The notes below the pieces were generated by a model. That model was given only the letters and a program-made list of their open reading frames with translations, had not been told where the DNA came from and did not search any database. The position numbers were made by a program, and so were the translations under genes. Source: Vibrio salinus (lineage in GTDB: Bacteria > Pseudomonadota > Gammaproteobacteria > Enterobacterales > Vibrionaceae). Taken from it: a stretch of 64,000 nucleotides of DNA. The stretch is from positions 1,054,001 through 1,118,000 of the forward strand of contig NZ_JAJSDZ010000005.1 of NCBI RefSeq assembly GCF_021272385.1, read 5' to 3'. Shown here piece by piece: positions 1 through 9,536 of the stretch; within the stretch, counting starts at the first letter, position 1, and every line of letters starts with the position of its first letter.

Positions 1-355
1 CTTCAGAAGAAAAGAATTTAATTCCGTTATCATAATAAGGATTGTGTGAGGCTGAAATTACTATTCCGGCTTCAGCACGAAAAGTTTGAGTCAGATAAGC
101 AACTGCCGGCGTTGGCATCGGGCCGGTAAGTGTCGCTTTTAATCCGGCTGCAGCTAATCCGGCTTCTAATGCTGACTCGAGCATATAGCCTGAAATACGG
201 GTATCTTTACCAATGATGACCTGCTTAGTTCCTTGTTTGGCCAATACACGTCCTGCTGCCCAACCTAATTTTAAAACAAAATCAGGGGTAATAGGATATT
301 CTCCTACCTTGCCCCGAACACCATCAGTACCGAAATATCGTCTATTGTCGCTCAT
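1..355 (-). CDS. glmM: Phosphoglucosamine mutase, N-terminal part (cut by window edge)
   Basis: Converts glucosamine-6-phosphate to glucosamine-1-phosphate in the cytoplasm, on the route to UDP-GlcNAc for peptidoglycan and LPS. Only the first 118 residues are present; the gene runs off the left edge. The start [15 protein letters not shown] is the family N terminus, and the active-site serine motif SASHNP (Ser about 103) is visible, followed by YYDNGIKFF. It lies 18 nt downstream of folP on the same strand, the usual ftsH-folP-glmM order of gammaproteobacteria, so it is probably cotranscribed with folP. Identification is firm; nothing can be said of the C-terminal domains. Confidence 0.95.
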   Translation of the reverse strand, partial: MSDNRRYFGTDGVRGKVGEYPITPDFVLKLGWAAGRVLAKQGTKQVIIGKDTRISGYMLESALEAGLAAAGLKATLTGPMPTPAVAYLTQTFRAEAGIVISASHNPYYDNGIKFFSSE

Positions 356-373
356 GTTTTGTTCTCTGGTTTA

Positions 374-1207
374 TTACTTTTGATATTTGTTCATTGTATT
401 CAGAATTGTAATCGCTTCAGCTGTCGCTTTTACATCATGAACCCGAAGTATTTGTGCGCCTTTCCCGGCACAGATAACTGCTCCAACCACACTGGATAAC
501 TCACATTCTGCTGGTTTCTTATTGAGTAACTTATGCAACATTGTCTTTCGCGACAGCCCGGTAAGAATAGGAAGATCGTATTTTTTAAACTCTTCCAGAT
601 TCGCCAGCAAATAATAATTGTGCTCAAGAGTTTTACCGAAACCAAATCCGGGATCTAAAACAATATTTTCTCTTTCTATCCCACCATGAATACAGGCTTC
701 GATTCGATCTTTCAAAAAACAATGTACTTCCGGCAAAAAATGTTCATATTCCGGCGCTTTCTGCATCGTTCTTGGCTTGCCTTTCATATGCATAATACAC
801 ACAGGAACAGCTGCTCCGGCAACAACATCAATTGCCCCCGGTTCCTGCAATGCACGAATATCATTAATAAAATCGGCACCGGCTTCGATGGCTTGTTTCA
901 TCACCTCAGGCTTACTGGTATCGACAGAAATCCATACGTCTGATTTTTGTCTTAACTCCGTCACAACCGGAATGACTCTTTTCAGCTCATCATCTACCCC
1001 TACTTCAGGAGCTCCTGGCCGGGTTGATTCTCCACCGATATCGATGATAGTTGCCCCATCCCGAATCATCTCTTGTGCATGTTCAATTGCACTTCTGACA
1101 ACCGTATACTTTCCACCATCAGAGAAAGAATCCGGCGTCGTATTCAAAATGCCCATAATCTGAGGCTCAGTTAAATCAAGAACTTTGTCTTTATATCTAA
1201 TTTCCAT
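374..1207 (-). CDS. folP: Dihydropteroate synthase
   Basis: Condenses 6-hydroxymethyl-7,8-dihydropterin pyrophosphate with p-aminobenzoate to give dihydropteroate in folate synthesis; it is the sulfonamide target. The 277-residue TIM-barrel protein shows the pterin-binding signatures GILNTTPDSFSDGG near the N terminus and GGESTRPGA about 40 residues later, plus the late DPGFGFGK motif. I use the ATG at 1207 (MEIRYKDKVLDL). A longer frame reaches 1267, but its first 20 codons run through the ftsH terminator hairpin, so that start is unlikely. It lies between ftsH and glmM on the same strand. folK, which supplies the substrate step before it, is at 29086 in this window. Confidence 0.95.
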   Translation of the reverse strand: MEIRYKDKVLDLTEPQIMGILNTTPDSFSDGGKYTVVRSAIEHAQEMIRDGATIIDIGGESTRPGAPEVGVDDELKRVIPVVTELRQKSDVWISVDTSKPEVMKQAIEAGADFINDIRALQEPGAIDVVAGAAVPVCIMHMKGKPRTMQKAPEYEHFLPEVHCFLKDRIEACIHGGIERENIVLDPGFGFGKTLEHNYYLLANLEEFKKYDLPILTGLSRKTMLHKLLNKKPAECELSSVVGAVICAGKGAQILRVHDVKATAEAITILNTMNKYQK

Positions 1208-1221
1208 GATGTGCCCATAAA

Positions 1222-1252
1222 ACAAAAACCCCGAGTATTTTCCCGGGGCTTT
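1222..1252 (-). terminator. Rho-independent terminator after ftsH
   Basis: Read on the minus strand, a GC stem CCCGGGG/CCCCG (arms at 1244-1248 and 1229-1233) is followed by a run of T. It sits between the ftsH stop and the folP ATG, so transcription of folP-glmM past this point is either partial read-through or starts locally. Confidence 0.75.
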
Positions 1253-1275
1253 AAATGAAATCAACAAATCATTTT

Positions 1276-3270
1276 TTAATCAACTTTATTTGTATCATCT
1301 TGCTCTTTATTGTCTGAAGACTCAGCAGCATCATTAGTGTTATCCTGATCTTGCTCTTTTACAGTGTCACTGTCTTTTGACACTGACTCTTCAGCCACTT
1401 TTTCTGCTTTTGCTTTCTCTTCTTTTGCATGCTCTTGTTCAAGCCAGCCAGCTGGCTCTCTGATGGTTTCTTTGCGATCCATCAGATCATCTATCTGCCC
1501 GGCATCAATAGTCTCATATTTCATAAGAGCATCTTTCATTGCATGCATAATATCCATGTTTTCATTGATGATTTTCTTAGCCCGCTCATAATTTCGATCG
1601 ATAATTTTACGAACCTCATCATCGATCAACCGAGCTGTATCATCTGACATATGCTTCGATTTGGTCACACTACGTCCGAGGAATACTTCCCCTTCATCTT
1701 CAGCATATAACAATGGACCCAGTTTTTCTGAAAATCCCCATTGCGTAACCATTTTGCGGGCAATGTCAGTAGCGCGCTCAATATCATTTGAAGCGCCTGT
1801 CGATACTTTGTCGGTACCATAAATAAGCTCTTCGGCCAAACGACCACCATAAAGACTCGAAATCATAGACTCCAGATGTTGCCGGGACATACTGATGCGA
1901 TCTTGCTCAGGCAAATACATAGTCACACCAAGAGCCCGTCCACGCGGAATAATTGAGACTTTATAAACCGGATCATGTTCAGGAACCAAACGCCCCACAA
2001 CAGCATGTCCCGCTTCATGATATGCCGTTGATTCTTTCACTTCTTCGGACATCACCATGGAACGACGTTCAGCCCCCATCATGATCTTATCTTTGGCCAG
2101 CTCAAATTCCACCATCGAGACATTTCGCTTATTACCGCGAGCGGCAAACAAAGCAGCTTCATTAACCAGGTTTGCCAAATCTGCACCGGAAAATCCAGGT
2201 GTACCACGTGCAATTAAAGAGGGTTCCACATCATTAGCTAATGGTACTTTTCTCATATGGACTTTCAGAATCTGCTCACGGCCACGAACATCAGGCAACC
2301 CAACAACGACCTGACGGTCAAAACGTCCCGGACGCAACAAAGCTGGATCAAGAACATCCGGACGGTTTGTCGCAGCGATAACAATAATACCTTCATTACC
2401 TTCAAAACCATCCATTTCAACCAACATCTGGTTCAGTGTCTGTTCACGTTCATCGTGACCACCACCAACACCGGCGCCACGTTGACGCCCAACAGCATCG
2501 ATTTCATCAATGAAGATAATACATGGTGCTGCTTTTTTAGCCTGTTCAAACATATCTCGAACACGAGAAGCACCAACCCCGACAAACATCTCAACGAAAT
2601 CAGAACCGGAAATAGTAAAGAATGGTACTTTAGCTTCACCAGCAATGGCTTTTGCAAGCAATGTCTTACCAGTACCCGGAGGACCAACCATTAACACACC
2701 AGTTGGAATTTTACCGCCAAGTTTCTGAAAACGGCTTGGATCTCTCAGGTAATCAACAAGCTCTTTCACATCTTCTTTGGCTTCATCACAACCAGCAACA
2801 TCACCAAAGGTTGTCTTAATCTGTTCTTCAGTCATCATCCTGGCTTTACTTTTGCCAAATGACATTGCGCCTTTTCCGCCGCCGCCCTGCATTTGACGCA
2901 TAAAGAAAATCCAGACGCCGATAAGAAGAATCATAGGGAACCAGGAAATAAAAATAGTTCCCAGCAAGCTCTGTTCTTCAGGTGGTGTTCCCTGAACTTT
3001 TACGTTTTGATTAATCAAATCATCAAGTAATTTCTGGTCATAGACCGGCATATAGGTAACGTATTTAGAATTACCACCCCGGCGTGTGAATGTAATCACA
3101 CTATCCTTAAAGGTTGCATCTTGTACCTGGCCCTGACCAACTTCTTTTACGAAAGTCGTATAGTCAACAGCTTTGCCACTATTGTCTCCCGGACCAAAGC
3201 TCTGGAAAACAGACATCAAAACGACAGCGATAACCAGCCATAGGATTAAATTTTTTGCCATGTCACTCAA
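1276..3270 (-). CDS. ftsH: ATP-dependent zinc metalloprotease FtsH
   Basis: Membrane-anchored AAA+ protease that degrades membrane proteins and short-lived regulators such as LpxC and sigma-32 in Enterobacteria. The 664-residue sequence has a first membrane segment at about 7-25, a periplasmic domain, a second segment at about 103-123, Walker A GPPGTGKT at 196-203, Walker B FIDEID, the second region of homology with the arginine finger, and the zinc site HEAGH near 418. The C-terminal tail is long, Lys/Glu/Asp-rich and low in complexity. The start is probably TTG at 3270: a strong GAGAGG Shine-Dalgarno lies 8 nt upstream of it, whereas the ATG three codons later (3261) is 17 nt from it. It follows rlmE on the same strand, as in E. 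coli. Confidence 0.98.
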   Translation of the reverse strand: MSDMAKNLILWLVIAVVLMSVFQSFGPGDNSGKAVDYTTFVKEVGQGQVQDATFKDSVITFTRRGGNSKYVTYMPVYDQKLLDDLINQNVKVQGTPPEEQSLLGTIFISWFPMILLIGVWIFFMRQMQGGGGKGAMSFGKSKARMMTEEQIKTTFGDVAGCDEAKEDVKELVDYLRDPSRFQKLGGKIPTGVLMVGPPGTGKTLLAKAIAGEAKVPFFTISGSDFVEMFVGVGASRVRDMFEQAKKAAPCIIFIDEIDAVGRQRGAGVGGGHDEREQTLNQMLVEMDGFEGNEGIIVIAATNRPDVLDPALLRPGRFDRQVVVGLPDVRGREQILKVHMRKVPLANDVEPSLIARGTPGFSGADLANLVNEAALFAARGNKRNVSMVEFELAKDKIMMGAERRSMVMSEEVKESTAYHEAGHAVVGRLVPEHDPVYKVSIIPRGRALGVTMYLPEQDRISMSRQHLESMISSLYGGRLAEELIYGTDKVSTGASNDIERATDIARKMVTQWGFSEKLGPLLYAEDEGEVFLGRSVTKSKHMSDDTARLIDDEVRKIIDRNYERAKKIINENMDIMHAMKDALMKYETIDAGQIDDLMDRKETIREPAGWLEQEHAKEEKAKAEKVAEESVSKDSDTVKEQDQDNTNDAAESSDNKEQDDTNKVD

Positions 3271-3369
3271 GGTGTAAGCCTCTCGATAACTAATTGTAAT
3301 TAAAGGTAGGGTACTACAGATTCTAGCGTCTAGCTACTTTGTTAACAGTGACCGATACCCACAAAATGG

Positions 3370-3999
3370 TTACCCTTTGTAACCAGTCGCAACAATATAG
3401 ACCTCTCTTGAGCGAGCTCGCGATGAGTCTGGTTTACGAATTTTCACGACTTTAAAGAGCTCGCGAACCTCTTTTACATACTGATCAAAGCCTTCGCCCT
3501 GAAATACTTTAACCACAAAACTACCATTAGGAGCAAGAACTTGTCGACACATATCCAGGGCCAGTTCAACTAAATACATTGCCCTGGGCTGATCAACCGA
3601 CAGGTTCCCCGCCATATTAGGAGCCATATCCGACATCACCACATCTACTAAAGAAGGCTGAATGCGTTCTAACAAAGCATCCAGTACAGCGTCTTCACGG
3701 AAATCCCCCTGAAGAAAAGCGACACCGGCAATTGAATCCATAGGTAAAATATCACAGGCAATAACCTGACCACTTTCCCCAACAATATTAGCAGCATATT
3801 GAGACCAACCGCCGGGAGCGGCTCCCAAATCAACGACTGTCATATCAGGTTTGAGAAGTTGATCTTTATTTTGAATCTCTTCAATCTTAAAAATAGCCCG
3901 AGAACGATAACCTTTTTTCTTCGCTTCGTTGACATACTTATCATCAAAATGCTCTTTCAACCAACGGCCAGAGCTTGCCGAGTGCTTTTGTTTACTCAT
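3370..3999 (-). CDS. rlmE: 23S rRNA 2'-O-ribose U2552 methyltransferase
   Basis: Methylates the 2'-OH of U2552 in the A-loop of 23S rRNA in the 50S subunit, using S-adenosylmethionine. The 209-residue protein shows the FtsJ/RrmJ core: the SAM motif [15 protein letters not shown] around residue 55, catalytic Asp in SDMAPN, and Lys in [10 protein letters not shown], with the N-terminal Lys of RAIFKIEEI (K-D-K-E tetrad). It lies directly upstream of ftsH on the same strand, the conserved rlmE-ftsH heat-shock operon, and divergent from yhbY. Confidence 0.96.
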   Translation of the reverse strand: MSKQKHSASSGRWLKEHFDDKYVNEAKKKGYRSRAIFKIEEIQNKDQLLKPDMTVVDLGAAPGGWSQYAANIVGESGQVIACDILPMDSIAGVAFLQGDFREDAVLDALLERIQPSLVDVVMSDMAPNMAGNLSVDQPRAMYLVELALDMCRQVLAPNGSFVVKVFQGEGFDQYVKEVRELFKVVKIRKPDSSRARSREVYIVATGYKG

Positions 4000-4118
4000 G
4001 ATTTACCTAAAACGAACGACATCTACTGAGAAAGTATGGTAGAAAATATAGTCTTCCAACATAGATGGCGTTAAAATGCCTCTTTTCAACCCTTATATTA
4101 AATAAAATCGGCCGCATA

Positions 4119-4415
4119 ATGAACCTAAGTACGAAACAAAAACAGCATCTAAAAGGCTTAGCACACAATCTGAAACCGGTTGTGCTGATGGGCGCAAATG
4201 GACTGACAGAAGCTGTATTGGCGGAAATAGAGATCGCACTCGATCACCATGAACTGATAAAAATTAAAGTAGCCTCTGAAGATCGGGAAACCAAAAACCT
4301 GATTGTTGACGCTATTGTTCGTGAAACAAAAGCGGAAAAAATTCAGACAATTGGAAAAATGTTAATTCTTTATCGTCCCACGGAAGACCGGAAAATCGAA
4401 TTACCAAGAAAGTAA
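4119..4415 (+). CDS. yhbY: CRM-domain ribosome assembly RNA-binding protein YhbY
   Basis: Small KH-like CRM-domain protein associated with pre-50S ribosomal subunits. The 98-residue protein starts MNLSTKQKQHLKGLAHNLKP and carries the family motif GANGLTEAVLAEI, where the GxxG-type loop binds RNA, then the Lys/Arg-rich C terminus LYRPTEDRKIELPRK. The reading frame is open back to 4065, but the ATG at 4119 gives the canonical N terminus and family length. It is divergent from rlmE, the arrangement found in E. coli, which fits a shared role in large-subunit maturation. Confidence 0.93.
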   Translation: MNLSTKQKQHLKGLAHNLKPVVLMGANGLTEAVLAEIEIALDHHELIKIKVASEDRETKNLIVDAIVRETKAEKIQTIGKMLILYRPTEDRKIELPRK

Positions 4416-4443
4416 GAAAAAGGCCACTCAGATGGCCTTTTTT
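4416..4443 (+). terminator. Terminator after yhbY (usable from both sides)
   Basis: Stem AAAAAGGCCA/TGGCCTTTTT with a 6-nt loop directly after the yhbY stop, with T-tracts on both strands. It can end yhbY on the plus strand and greA on the minus strand. Confidence 0.85.
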
Positions 4444-4502
4444 AATTTTTAATAATGTGGCTGACAATTCATATATATGCGTTAACAATAAATAAAACAG
4501 AC

Positions 4503-4976
4503 TTACACATAATCAACGTTATCGACTTCGAAAACTTTTTCGCCACCAGGAGTAACAATTGTCACCTCATCACCTTCCATTTTTCCGATAAGTCCCCGGG
4601 CAATAGGTGAACTGACGGAGATTAAACCGGCTTTAATATCCGCTTCATCATCGCCAACAATCTGGTAAGTTTTCTCTTCATCTGTGTCCACATCAATCAG
4701 GGTAACTGTTGTACCAAAAATGATTTTACCGGTATTTTCCATTTTCGATACATCAATAATCTGAGCAACTGACAGCTTATATTCAATATCCCGGATCTGC
4801 GCTTCACAGATTCCCTGTTCTTCTCTTGCTGCGTGGTATTCTGCATTTTCTTTAAGATCACCCAACTCACGAGCTTCAGCAATGGCTTGGGAAATCTTTG
4901 GTCTTAACTTCAGGAGTCTATCCAACTCTTCACGTAACTTCTGTGCTCCACGCACAGTCATTGGAACCTTTTCCAT
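4503..4976 (-). CDS. greA: Transcription elongation factor GreA
   Basis: Rescues backtracked RNA polymerase by stimulating cleavage of the extruded RNA end. The 157-residue protein has the N-terminal antiparallel coiled coil (about residues 1-75, with [15 protein letters not shown] at the tip carrying the conserved acidic residues) and a C-terminal FKBP-like domain containing [10 protein letters not shown]. Length and sequence are typical. In Vibrio it neighbours the OmpU porin, as here, with divergent transcription. Confidence 0.97.
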   Translation of the reverse strand: MEKVPMTVRGAQKLREELDRLLKLRPKISQAIAEARELGDLKENAEYHAAREEQGICEAQIRDIEYKLSVAQIIDVSKMENTGKIIFGTTVTLIDVDTDEEKTYQIVGDDEADIKAGLISVSSPIARGLIGKMEGDEVTIVTPGGEKVFEVDNVDYV

Positions 4977-5584
4977 CTTTTACCTCTGGGCCAAAGTTAT
5001 CTTTGGACAAAACAAAAACTACCCAACCAAAAGTTAGGCAGCTTAAACCGTGAATGTATTACCTCAGTGTAAACAAAGTTAATGATGAGATCATCTGAAT
5101 TCAAGGCCTATTGTCATAAAACCTTCTTTTTTTCTTCTTAATTTTCTTTCCTCCCCTACTATAAATGGAACAGAAATCACAACCAGTCCAATCCTTTATC
5201 AGTAAAAAGAGATTAAAAAAAATTAAAAATGCATAAATCATTGAACTTTATATCTCTTCTTTATTTTAAAATAAACAATTAAAAATCAATTAGTTGATAT
5301 TTATTTATAAATAAATAAAACCCTTATCACACCTATTTTTATATCGTTTTACTAACTTTTCTGCCCCGCTCTCAGTTAAAACTAGATTGCGTAACTTAAT
5401 AGCCAAATGAGGTTTCGCAGCGTCAGCTTTTTATCGTTGGCAATGATTAATTTCATATTTGGCGATGATGATTTTGATAGAGACAAATAAGCAGCCATTA
5501 AAAAAGTGACTAAGATTTTTCAGCTTTATGGTTGTTCTTATTCTTCTAAAAAATTGAAACGGACAAAATTTTAGGATTAACAAG
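4977..5584. promoter_or_regulatory. Long AT-rich region between greA and the porin
   Basis: This 608-bp gap between divergent genes is strongly AT-rich in its middle (about 5200-5340) and holds no convincing reading frame. It must carry the greA promoter near 5000-5090 and the porin promoter and leader. In vibrios the ompU promoter is directly controlled by ToxR and other regulators, so extended AT-rich regulatory DNA is expected here. The only structured element I can point to is the imperfect direct repeat at 5437-5478. Confidence 0.45.
5437..5478 (+). repeat. Imperfect 20-bp direct repeat, 22-bp period, upstream of ompU
   Basis: TTGGCAATGATTAATTTCAT at 5437 and TTGGCGATGATGATTTTGAT at 5459 match at 16 of 20 positions. 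The start-to-start distance of 22 bp is about two DNA helical turns, which would place two regulator copies on the same face. It lies about 110-150 bp upstream of the ompU ATG. No regulator can be assigned from sequence alone. Confidence 0.5.
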
Positions 5585-6613
5585 ATGAAAAAAACTCTGA
5601 TTGCTCTTGCAGTAGCAGGTGCTGCAGTGGCTACTGGTGCAAACGCTAGCGAACTTTACAATCAAGACGGTACGTCCATGACTATTGGTGGCCGTGCAGA
5701 GGCTCGTATGTCTATTCAAGACGGTGATGTATCAGACGCATCTCGCGTTCGTGTAAACTTTCTTGGAAAACAAGAAATCACAGATTCTCTGTATGGCTTA
5801 GGTTTCTACGAAGCTGAATATACAACCAACGACGAAAGCTCTACATCCTCAGACCAGGATACTCTTGATTCTCGTTATATTTATGCAGGGCTAGGCGGTT
5901 CATTTGGTCAGGTTACATACGGCAAACAAGACGGTGCGTTTGTTGCTGTCACTGACTTTACTGATATTATGGACGCCCACGGCGGTAATGCATCTCAGGA
6001 ACTTGCAATCGCTGGTGACCATATCGATAACATGCTGGCTTATACTGGCTCATTCGGTGATTTGTCTGTTAATGCAACTTACCGCTTCGCTGATCGTGAC
6101 GATGATCCTGTATCTGGTGATGCAACTTCCTATGACGATAACGCCTTAGACGGCTACGCTGTATCTGGTATTTATAATTTTGCTGATACTGGTCTGGCAT
6201 TCGGTCTTGGTTTCGCTCAACAGCATGGAAAATTAGGTGCAACTGCTGGTGATAATGACTCAAGTGCAATGCAATACCTTGCTGCGGTTTCATATACTCA
6301 AGATGCTCTGTATTTGTCAGCAATGTATACTAACAAAAACTTCGACGACACAAACAATGACTACGAAGGCTACGAAGTTGCAGGCCAATATACTTTAGAC
6401 AAAACTGTCTTTATTGCGACCTATAACTCTGGTGATAAAGATGATAGCACTTCAAAAGTGAATGACCTTGCTTTAGAAGTTGCGTATATGTTTAAACCAA
6501 ATGTTAAAGCCTATATTGATTATGACTTTAACTTCGTGACTGGCGATGAAGCAGCGAATGCTGTTAACGGTTCAGAAGACGAAGCAATGCTAGGTCTACG
6601 TTACGATTTCTAA
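5585..6613 (+). CDS. ompU: OmpU-type general porin
   Basis: Outer-membrane beta-barrel porin, the OmpU homologue of vibrios, which lets small hydrophilic solutes through and contributes to bile and antimicrobial-peptide tolerance in V. cholerae. The 342-residue precursor has a signal peptide (MKKTLIALAVAGAAVATGANA) cleaved after residue 21. The mature part starts with SELYNQDGTSMTIGGRAEAR and is full of alternating beta-strand sequence with acidic Asp/Asn-rich loops. It ends MLGLRYDF, with the terminal Phe needed for barrel assembly. The greA-ompU-dacB-tyrS order matches V. cholerae. Confidence 0.93.
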   Translation: MKKTLIALAVAGAAVATGANASELYNQDGTSMTIGGRAEARMSIQDGDVSDASRVRVNFLGKQEITDSLYGLGFYEAEYTTNDESSTSSDQDTLDSRYIYAGLGGSFGQVTYGKQDGAFVAVTDFTDIMDAHGGNASQELAIAGDHIDNMLAYTGSFGDLSVNATYRFADRDDDPVSGDATSYDDNALDGYAVSGIYNFADTGLAFGLGFAQQHGKLGATAGDNDSSAMQYLAAVSYTQDALYLSAMYTNKNFDDTNNDYEGYEVAGQYTLDKTVFIATYNSGDKDDSTSKVNDLALEVAYMFKPNVKAYIDYDFNFVTGDEAANAVNGSEDEAMLGLRYDF

Positions 6614-6642
6614 TATAGAAAAACCACTGTTTTCTTAAATTT

Positions 6643-6674
6643 ACACCTGTCAGGTATTGGCAGGTGTTTTTTTA
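6643..6674 (+). terminator. Terminator after ompU
   Basis: Stem ACACCTGTC/GGCAGGTGT (one G-U pair) closed by a short loop and followed by seven T, 30 bp after the porin stop. Confidence 0.9.
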
Positions 6675-6723
6675 TCCCGTTATACTGCCTGTCGAATTTA
6701 TTATAATTTAAGGCTTTCCTGAC

Positions 6724-8121
6724 ATGAGACATTTTTATCTTTTTGCTACCTTTTTCTTCTCTTGTCACGTTTTTTCCCAGGAACTCCTGCTTTCACAGTA
6801 CCTTCCACAATCCACCCGCTCAGCTCTTCTGATAGAAACCATTCATGGAAATGAGACATTTTCTCAAAATACTAACCAATTTTTTCCACCAGCCAGCACA
6901 GCAAAGTTATTAACCGCCTTATCCGCAAAACTGGAGTTAGGTGATAATTTTTCTTTTTCAACCAGACTGAACACCAACCAAAGCGATGTTGTTATCCATT
7001 TTTCCGGCGATCCTGAACTGACCTACCATGATCTTCTGTTGTTGTTTAAAAAATATAAAGAAACACTAGGCAGTAAAATAAAAGGAAATATCTGGCTGGA
7101 TAACAGTGCCTTTACCGGATATCAAAAAGCAATCGGCTGGCCCTGGGATATTTTAGGCGTCTGCTACAGTGCTCCTTCAACAGCTATTACGCTGGATCAT
7201 AATTGTGTTCTGGGCTCCATTTACACTCTAAATAACGGGAAAACCCGGGTTCATACTCCGGAGCAATTCCCTATTGTCGTATCATCAAGAGTCAAAGTGG
7301 TGTCTGACGAAGAGCAAAAACACACACTTTGCGAGCTGGAACTGACGTCAGACAACGAAAATCACTATCTGCTCAATGGCTGTATTACGAAAAAAGCTTC
7401 CCCTTTACCACTAAAATTTGCCGTACAGAATCCTGAGCTTTATGCAACCCGGATGGTCTACAAAATCATCAATAACCTAAACATGAAGCTCGGAGGGCAG
7501 ATCTATATAGGAACACCAAAACATAAATCCGAAAAATTAATTGCGGAGCACCTTTCTCCCCGCTTACCAAGCCTTTTAAACAAGATGCTCAAAAAGTCGG
7601 ATAATTTAATTGCAAACAATTTAACAAAAGCAATGGGAAAACGATTTTTCATTCAACCAGGCTCATTCGCAAATGGAACTGAAGCCATCAAACAAATTTT
7701 ATTAACAAAAGCAGGTATTGATCTTTCCAGTGCTCAGCTGGTTGATGGTTCAGGACTGTCAAGAAATAACCGCTTAACAGCTCACCAGGTAGCTTCTGTA
7801 CTGAAATATATCCTGAAACACAATAAACAGCTCCAGATATTGGATCTGCTACCGGTTGCCGGCAAAAGTGGCACTTTGAAATACCGTTCAAGCATGAGAG
7901 ACCAAGCAATAGTTGGACGAATAAAGGCTAAAAGTGGGTCATTATATGGAAGTCATAATATGGCCGGATACGGACTTGATAGTGACGGTAATCCCAAAAC
8001 CATTTTTGTTCAGTTTATTACCGATTATTTTCCGGTTCAGGAAGGAGAAACATCACAAAAATTGCATCCTTTAAGAAATTTTGAAACCGCCTTTTATAAG
8101 AAAATTATCAATACACATTAA
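6724..8121 (+). CDS. dacB: D-alanyl-D-alanine carboxypeptidase/endopeptidase (PBP4)
   Basis: Periplasmic class C low-molecular-weight penicillin-binding protein (peptidase S13) that trims pentapeptides and cuts D-Ala-mDAP crosslinks. The 465-residue precursor has a signal peptide (about residues 1-18, ending HVFSQ). It also has the SxxK active site in PPASTAKLLTAL (about 57-68), the second motif SDN in KKSDNLIAN, and the third motif KSGT in VAGKSGTLKYR. The length fits PBP4, which has a domain inserted between the first two motifs. It lies between ompU and the convergent tyrS, as in V. cholerae. Confidence 0.94.
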   Translation: MRHFYLFATFFFSCHVFSQELLLSQYLPQSTRSALLIETIHGNETFSQNTNQFFPPASTAKLLTALSAKLELGDNFSFSTRLNTNQSDVVIHFSGDPELTYHDLLLLFKKYKETLGSKIKGNIWLDNSAFTGYQKAIGWPWDILGVCYSAPSTAITLDHNCVLGSIYTLNNGKTRVHTPEQFPIVVSSRVKVVSDEEQKHTLCELELTSDNENHYLLNGCITKKASPLPLKFAVQNPELYATRMVYKIINNLNMKLGGQIYIGTPKHKSEKLIAEHLSPRLPSLLNKMLKKSDNLIANNLTKAMGKRFFIQPGSFANGTEAIKQILLTKAGIDLSSAQLVDGSGLSRNNRLTAHQVASVLKYILKHNKQLQILDLLPVAGKSGTLKYRSSMRDQAIVGRIKAKSGSLYGSHNMAGYGLDSDGNPKTIFVQFITDYFPVQEGETSQKLHPLRNFETAFYKKIINTH

Positions 8122-8156
8122 TGCCTCAAAAAGCACCTTGCTCCCTGAGGCATTAA
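8118..8156. terminator. Hairpin at the dacB/tyrS convergent junction
   Basis: Perfect 11-bp arms TTAATGCCTCA (8118-8128, overlapping the dacB stop) and TGAGGCATTAA (8146-8156), with a nested AGCA/TGCT hairpin inside. No proper T-tract follows on either strand, so it may be an imperfect terminator or a 3'-end stabilising structure. Confidence 0.45.
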
Positions 8157-8219
8157 TAACAATAAAACAACGCGCATGACGCATGACTGACTTTATCTGA
8201 AACCGTTGTTCTAAATGCT

Positions 8220-9407
8220 TTACTGAATAGTCACCCGGGCAAATTTACGTTTTCCGACCTGAAGAACATAAGTGGATGCTTCCGGTATCCATTTCGTATC
8301 TTCGATTTTGGTGCCCTCCGATTTTGCGGCCCCCTGACGAATCATCCTCATCGCATCAGAAGTGGAGTTGACCAGTCCGGCATCTTTTAGAATATTGGTA
8401 ATAGCAGTTCCCGCATCAAAAGTAAACTCGGGCATTTCATCAGGAATGGCCCCTTTCTGAAAGCGGTTGATAAACTCTTGTTCTGCCGCATCTGCATCCG
8501 AATCGGAGTGGAAACGGGCGATGATTTCTTTTGCCAGTAAAATCTTAATGTCGCGGGGGTTTGTGCCGTTGGTCACATCTGCTTTAAACTGTTCAATTTC
8601 CGCCAGAGGCCGGAAAGACAACAGTTCATAATAACTCCACATCAAATCATCCGAAATCGACATAATTTTACCAAACATCTCTCTTGGCGATTCAGCAATA
8701 CCAATATAATTGTGTGCAGACTTCGACATTTTCTTCTCACCGTCCAGACCGACAAGAAGAGGCATCATTAAAACAACCTGAGGTTTCTGACCATTGGATT
8801 TCTGAAGTTCACGCCCCATCAACAGGTTGAATTTCTGATCGGTTCCTCCCAGCTCCACATCTGTTTCCATAGCAACTGAATCGTACCCCTGAAGAAGAGG
8901 ATACATAAATTCATGAATGGCAATGGGTTGTCCTGTCGTATAGCGCTTTTTAAAATCATCTCGTTCCAGCATACGGGCAACCGTCTGGTTTGCAGCCAAA
9001 CGAATCATCCCCTCAGCCCCAAGATCCGATAACCATTCAGAGTTAAACTGAATTTTGGTCTTTTCAGGGTCCAAAATTTTGAACACCTGCTGTTTATAAG
9101 TCTCAGCATTGCGAATTACATCTTCCCGCGTTAACGGAGGACGGGTTGTATTCTTACCGGTAGGATCACCGACCATACCGGTAAAATCGCCAATCAAAAA
9201 TGTCACTTCATGACCTAAATCCTGGAAAGTTCTCAGCTTATTCAGGATGACAGTATGCCCCAGATGAATGTCCGGAGCCGTAGGATCCGCACCTAATTTA
9301 ATACGAAGAGGCCGCCCTTCTTTCAGTTTCGCAATTAATTCATCTTCCGGTATAAGCTCTTCAACACCACGTTTAATTTCCGCAAGTGCTGTTTCTAAGT
9401 TCGCCAT
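8220..9407 (-). CDS. tyrS: Tyrosyl-tRNA synthetase
   Basis: Charges tRNA-Tyr with tyrosine in the cytoplasm. The 395-residue protein is a class I synthetase with HIGH-type motif HLGH (about residue 48), KMSKS in [14 protein letters not shown], and a C-terminal S4 RNA-binding domain (about 330-395). Sequence and motif spacing fit the TyrRS subtype common in Vibrio, which differs from the E. coli enzyme. Convergent with dacB and divergent from the MepM-like gene. Confidence 0.96.
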   Translation of the reverse strand: MANLETALAEIKRGVEELIPEDELIAKLKEGRPLRIKLGADPTAPDIHLGHTVILNKLRTFQDLGHEVTFLIGDFTGMVGDPTGKNTTRPPLTREDVIRNAETYKQQVFKILDPEKTKIQFNSEWLSDLGAEGMIRLAANQTVARMLERDDFKKRYTTGQPIAIHEFMYPLLQGYDSVAMETDVELGGTDQKFNLLMGRELQKSNGQKPQVVLMMPLLVGLDGEKKMSKSAHNYIGIAESPREMFGKIMSISDDLMWSYYELLSFRPLAEIEQFKADVTNGTNPRDIKILLAKEIIARFHSDSDADAAEQEFINRFQKGAIPDEMPEFTFDAGTAITNILKDAGLVNSTSDAMRMIRQGAAKSEGTKIEDTKWIPEASTYVLQVGKRKFARVTIQ

Positions 9408-9536
9408 TCTTGTTTACTCCCACAGATTTGGCAGAAATTTGATAGTTGGACAGTTTACTTGAATAGCGATAGTTTTTGAAACCAGTTAGACTACAGATAT
9501 AAAGATTTATGAATAATTGATGAAACAAAACAAAAT

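Noticed and set aside
1208..1267. 20-codon N-terminal extension of folP
   Set aside because: Runs through the ftsH terminator hairpin; the canonical start is at 1207.
2257..2694. 145-codon plus-strand frame opposite ftsH
   Set aside because: Lies inside the AAA+ domain coding region; the translation has no recognisable motif.
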